Position numbers and translations under genes: made by a program
Origin: an uncultured Clostridia bacterium
Lineage (GTDB): Bacteria > Bacillota > Clostridia > TANB77 > CAG-508
Assembly: GCA_947629995.1 (NCBI GenBank)
Contig: CANRFX010000060.1
Span: 1 to 6,910 of the forward strand
DNA length: 6,910 nucleotides
Direction of reading: 5' to 3'
Shown here: in pieces, positions 6,710-6,910 of the stretch
Layout: every line of letters starts with the position of its first letter
How positions within the stretch are numbered: position 1 is the stretch's first letter
The notes under the pieces: model-generated
Seen by the model: the letters and a program-made list of their open reading frames with translations, nothing else
The model's database searches: none
What the model was told of the DNA's origin: nothing

Positions 6710-6906
6710 TAAAAACGTGAAATAGAAACAATAGTATTTCCCCAAAACGTGATAATATTGTTAAAATTATCTCCAAAAAACGTGAAATCTTTCTAAAAAT
6801 CAGGTGCAAAAAACGTGAAACTATTTTTAAAAGCAGATATAAAAAACGTGAAACCATTTTTAAAATTAGGTATAAAAAATGTGAAATTAGTTTGACTTTC
6901 TAATTA
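6710..6906 (+). repeat. Right arm of the 33-bp repeat array (six tandem units to the window edge)
   Basis: Six direct units carry the core AAAAAACGTGAAA or a variant. The CGTGA cores begin at 6716, 6748, 6781, 6814, 6847 and 6880 (the last is TGTGA), so the steps are 32, 33, 33, 33 and 33. The three middle units (6775-6807, 6808-6840, 6841-6873) also agree in the rest of the unit, roughly YATTTTTAAAA then AGRTAT; the outer units match mainly in the core. The last unit diverges in its second half, where a TTGACT appears. There is no gene in 6584-6910; the array fills most of it. Confidence 0.85.
6892..6897 (+). promoter_or_regulatory. Possible -35 element of a divergent gene beyond the window
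   Basis: TTGACT, identical to the -35 of the other ATPase promoter, lies in the last repeat unit a few bases after its TGTGAAA core. A -10 at 17-base spacing would fall just outside the window, so this is only a partial promoter call. Confidence 0.35.
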
Positions 6907-6910
6907 AATT

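Noticed and set aside
6710..6906. CRISPR array (33-bp period, six units)
   Set aside because: The conserved part is only about 13 bases, the intervening segments resemble each other instead of being unique, orientation flips on the left side, and no cas gene is visible. It is a degenerate tandem repeat.

Overview
This is an AT-rich window (G+C about 30% by eye). It has TTGACT/TATAAT-type promoters, strong GGAGG ribosome binding sites, and short A-stem/T-tail terminators that can work in both directions. These traits, with the large Cys-x-x-Cys/beta-helix surface-type protein and stand-alone DUF4143-type ATPases, suggest a low-GC Firmicute, probably an uncultured gut Clostridia or Bacilli lineage. 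No marker gene is present, so this placement is inference.

The left part (1-3720) holds two convergent genes for probable exported proteins. The first, 1-642 on the plus strand, enters from outside the window and only its last 213 residues are visible. The second lies on the minus strand, with its stop codon at 718. It is an open frame of about 1000 codons encoding a chain of Cys-x-x-Cys zinc-ribbon-like repeats followed by a parallel beta-helix region. A perfect 16-bp hairpin terminator (654-689) separates the two. The minus-strand frame stays open and looks coding up to about 3695-3720, yet it has no credible start codon, ribosome binding site or signal peptide, so it appears to have lost its 5' end.

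The right part (3721-6910) is a module of two convergent AAA+-type ATPase genes (3908-5152 plus, 5249-6583 minus) that share a bidirectional terminator at 5201-5235. Each protein has a P-loop ATPase, a middle part that looks like a winged helix, and a C-terminal DUF4143/PD-(D/E)xK-like domain. They belong to different subfamilies. Each gene has its own elaborate regulatory DNA. The plus-strand gene has a near-consensus promoter between two 38-bp palindromes that share the same 8-bp outer arms. The minus-strand gene has a promoter embedded in an array of at least nine 33-bp units. These units reverse orientation about a single point (6698.5), and their cores pair off symmetrically around it. 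The array reaches the right edge, where a -35-like TTGACT suggests a divergent gene just outside.

The most striking observation is this mirror-symmetric 33-bp array. The simplest reading is a cooperative operator or nucleoprotein platform, possibly bound by the ATPase it precedes. The second most striking is the start-less surface-protein frame next to the ATPase module. No RNA genes, insertion sequences or CRISPR arrays were recognised.
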